Shown here: in pieces, positions 63,166 to 64,000 of the stretch
How the letters are laid out: the number at the start of each line of letters is the position of its first letter
Position numbering within the stretch: position 1 is the first letter of the stretch
DNA from: Thermolongibacillus altinsuensis
GTDB lineage: Bacteria; Bacillota; Bacilli; Bacillales; Anoxybacillaceae
Assembly (NCBI RefSeq): GCF_004341205.1
Contig: NZ_SLUL01000007.1
Location: 1-64,000 of the forward strand
Reading direction: 5' to 3'
DNA: 64,000 nt
Translations under genes and position numbers: made by a program
The notes under the pieces: generated by a model
What the model was told of the DNA's origin: nothing
Seen by the model: only the letters and a program-made list of their open reading frames with translations
Database searches by the model: none

Positions 63166-63378
63166 AAAATCCCCTTTCGATAATTTTACACATTTTTCAA
63201 TTTTACTGTGTACGATTCGCTGTAAATTTTGTTTTTGTTCGGGAAATAGTGCAGGATTGGATGGTATAGTGAGGAGGAATGTCTCGTTGCTGGTTGATTT
63301 GATACGTTTTAGCCTGGGGAATTGGATAGATCAATTCATTTTTATTAAAGTTTTAGACTGCACCTTACCGAAATTCAT

Positions 63379-63427
63379 CTCCCACTTAGCGCGTTTGACG
63401 ACTCCCTTCACACGCTTGAAGTGGGAG
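63379..63427. repeat. Isolated inverted repeat resembling an IS200/IS605 element end
   Basis: CTCCCACTT (63379-63387) pairs with AAGTGGGAG (63419-63427), extended by GCG/CGC-type pairing, around a loop containing TTGACGACTCCCTTCA. Stem-loops of this CTCCCACTT form are found at the ends of Bacillaceae IS605/TnpB elements as I recall. No transposase or TnpB frame is present, so it would be a lone remnant. The whole gap 63166-63434 holds no convincing gene. Confidence 0.4.
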
Positions 63428-63434
63428 AATTATG

Positions 63435-64000
63435 TTAAAGTTGCTTATCATCAACACTATTAAGCCAACATTCAATCTCACCGACAACCGATTGAACGCA
63501 ACCGTCTTCAAACGGCGAAATAAGGTTAGCGACACGAACTAATTCTGTAAACGGCTTGCTTCCGCCTTCACGACATAGTTTGACATAATCGTTCCACGCT
63601 TCTTTATAGTTTTCACGCGAACGTTTCCAAAATTGGAAAGCGCAAATTTGTGCTAACGTGTAGTCAATGTAATAAAACGCCGTCGTGTAAATATGGCTTT
63701 GGCGCTGCCAAAAGCCGCCGCGTTCCAAATAATCGTTTCCATCATAGTCCCTTGTCGGCATATATTTCTTCTCAATTTCGCGCCATGCCTGCTTTCGTTC
63801 CGCCGGCGTTATATCCGGATTCTCATAGACAAAATGTTGAAACTCATCGACAGCTACTCCATACGGTAAAAACAGCAATGCGGAGCTTAAATGGTTAAAC
63901 TTATATTTTTCTGTATCCTCTTTAAAAAACAATTCCATCCACGGCCATGTAAAAAATTCCATGCTCATCGAATGAATTTCGCACGCTTCTAAAGTCGGCC
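63435..64000 (-). CDS. M3-family oligoendopeptidase (PepF type), C-terminal part
   Basis: The frame is open to the window edge; the true start lies beyond 64000. The visible 188 residues begin (after two edge bases) PTLEACEIHSMSMEFFTWPW, then LPYGVAVDEFQHFVYENPD, MPTRDYDGNDYLERGGFWQR and YYIDYTLAQICAFQFWKRSR, all characteristic of the C-terminal half of M3B oligoendopeptidases. The HExxH zinc motif would be just upstream, outside the window. It cuts short peptides in the cytosol. The first in-window ATG is not the start. Confidence 0.92.
   Translation of the reverse strand, partial: PTLEACEIHSMSMEFFTWPWMELFFKEDTEKYKFNHLSSALLFLPYGVAVDEFQHFVYENPDITPAERKQAWREIEKKYMPTRDYDGNDYLERGGFWQRQSHIYTTAFYYIDYTLAQICAFQFWKRSRENYKEAWNDYVKLCREGGSKPFTELVRVANLISPFEDGCVQSVVGEIECWLNSVDDKQL

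Overview
This window is chromosomal DNA of a spore-forming member of the Bacillaceae, most likely Anoxybacillus or a close Geobacillus-type relative. The evidence is a GerA/GerB/GerC germination operon, the AbrB anti-repressor AbbA, SleB-type and LysM wall hydrolases, CtsR-controlled ClpE, the glcT-ptsGHI locus with its RNA antiterminator target, and long gene-by-gene collinearity (recalled, not searched) with the Bacillus subtilis clpE-ykvI-queCDEF-ykvST-ptsGHI-mcpC-patA-cheV-ykyB-ykuEFIJL-dapH-dapL-ykuS-ykuU stretch, read in the opposite direction. I see no rRNA, tRNA, CRISPR array, prophage or intact insertion sequence. The species assignment is an inference.

Layout. 1-4.2 kb: peroxiredoxin YkuU, YkuS, the acetylated lysine/diaminopimelate branch genes dapL and dapH (their aminotransferase partner patA lies 20 kb away), CBS protein YkuL, AbbA and YkuJ. 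4.2-12.3 kb: a repeat element, the c-di-GMP-binding type protein YkuI, FadH, Tat-exported YkuE, and a four-gene operon ppx-ppk-crcB-crcB joining polyphosphate turnover with fluoride export. 12.4-22.5 kb: YkyB, a PAS-GGDEF-EAL protein, gerABC, and a signalling block (stand-alone receiver, HPt-REC-GGDEF-REC protein, CheV). 22.5-28.8 kb: small proteins, PatA, two dehydrogenases and an McpC-like chemoreceptor. 28.9-35.2 kb: ptsI, ptsH, ptsG, a RAT/terminator leader, glcT and a HAD phosphatase. 35.2-46.7 kb: wall hydrolases, an antiporter, HemAT, the DUF1659/DUF2922/YvrJ trio, the YodB/YodC quinone-stress pair, a sensor kinase, a small sigma factor, a coat-like protein with a SigK-type promoter, and YkvS. 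46.8-49.3 kb: queC-D-E-F under a preQ1 riboswitch. 49.4-60 kb: PhoU, an interrupted ferritin-like gene, an unusual chemoreceptor, YkvI, a lipoprotein/two-component operon and ClpE. 60-64 kb: an RND exporter and the end of an M3 oligoendopeptidase that runs off the window.

The most notable item is an apparently undescribed dispersed element of about 215 bp made of nested palindromes. There are two full copies in opposite orientation (4215-4430 and 50204-50418) and one truncated end (60023-60080). The copy at 50 kb sits inside a coding sequence for a ferritin-like protein, whose two halves are still readable on either side, so the element has moved. Two of its internal hairpin loops are inverted between copies while their stems are conserved, which points to a hairpin or cruciform DNA stage. 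It encodes no protein, so any mobilising enzyme would act in trans.
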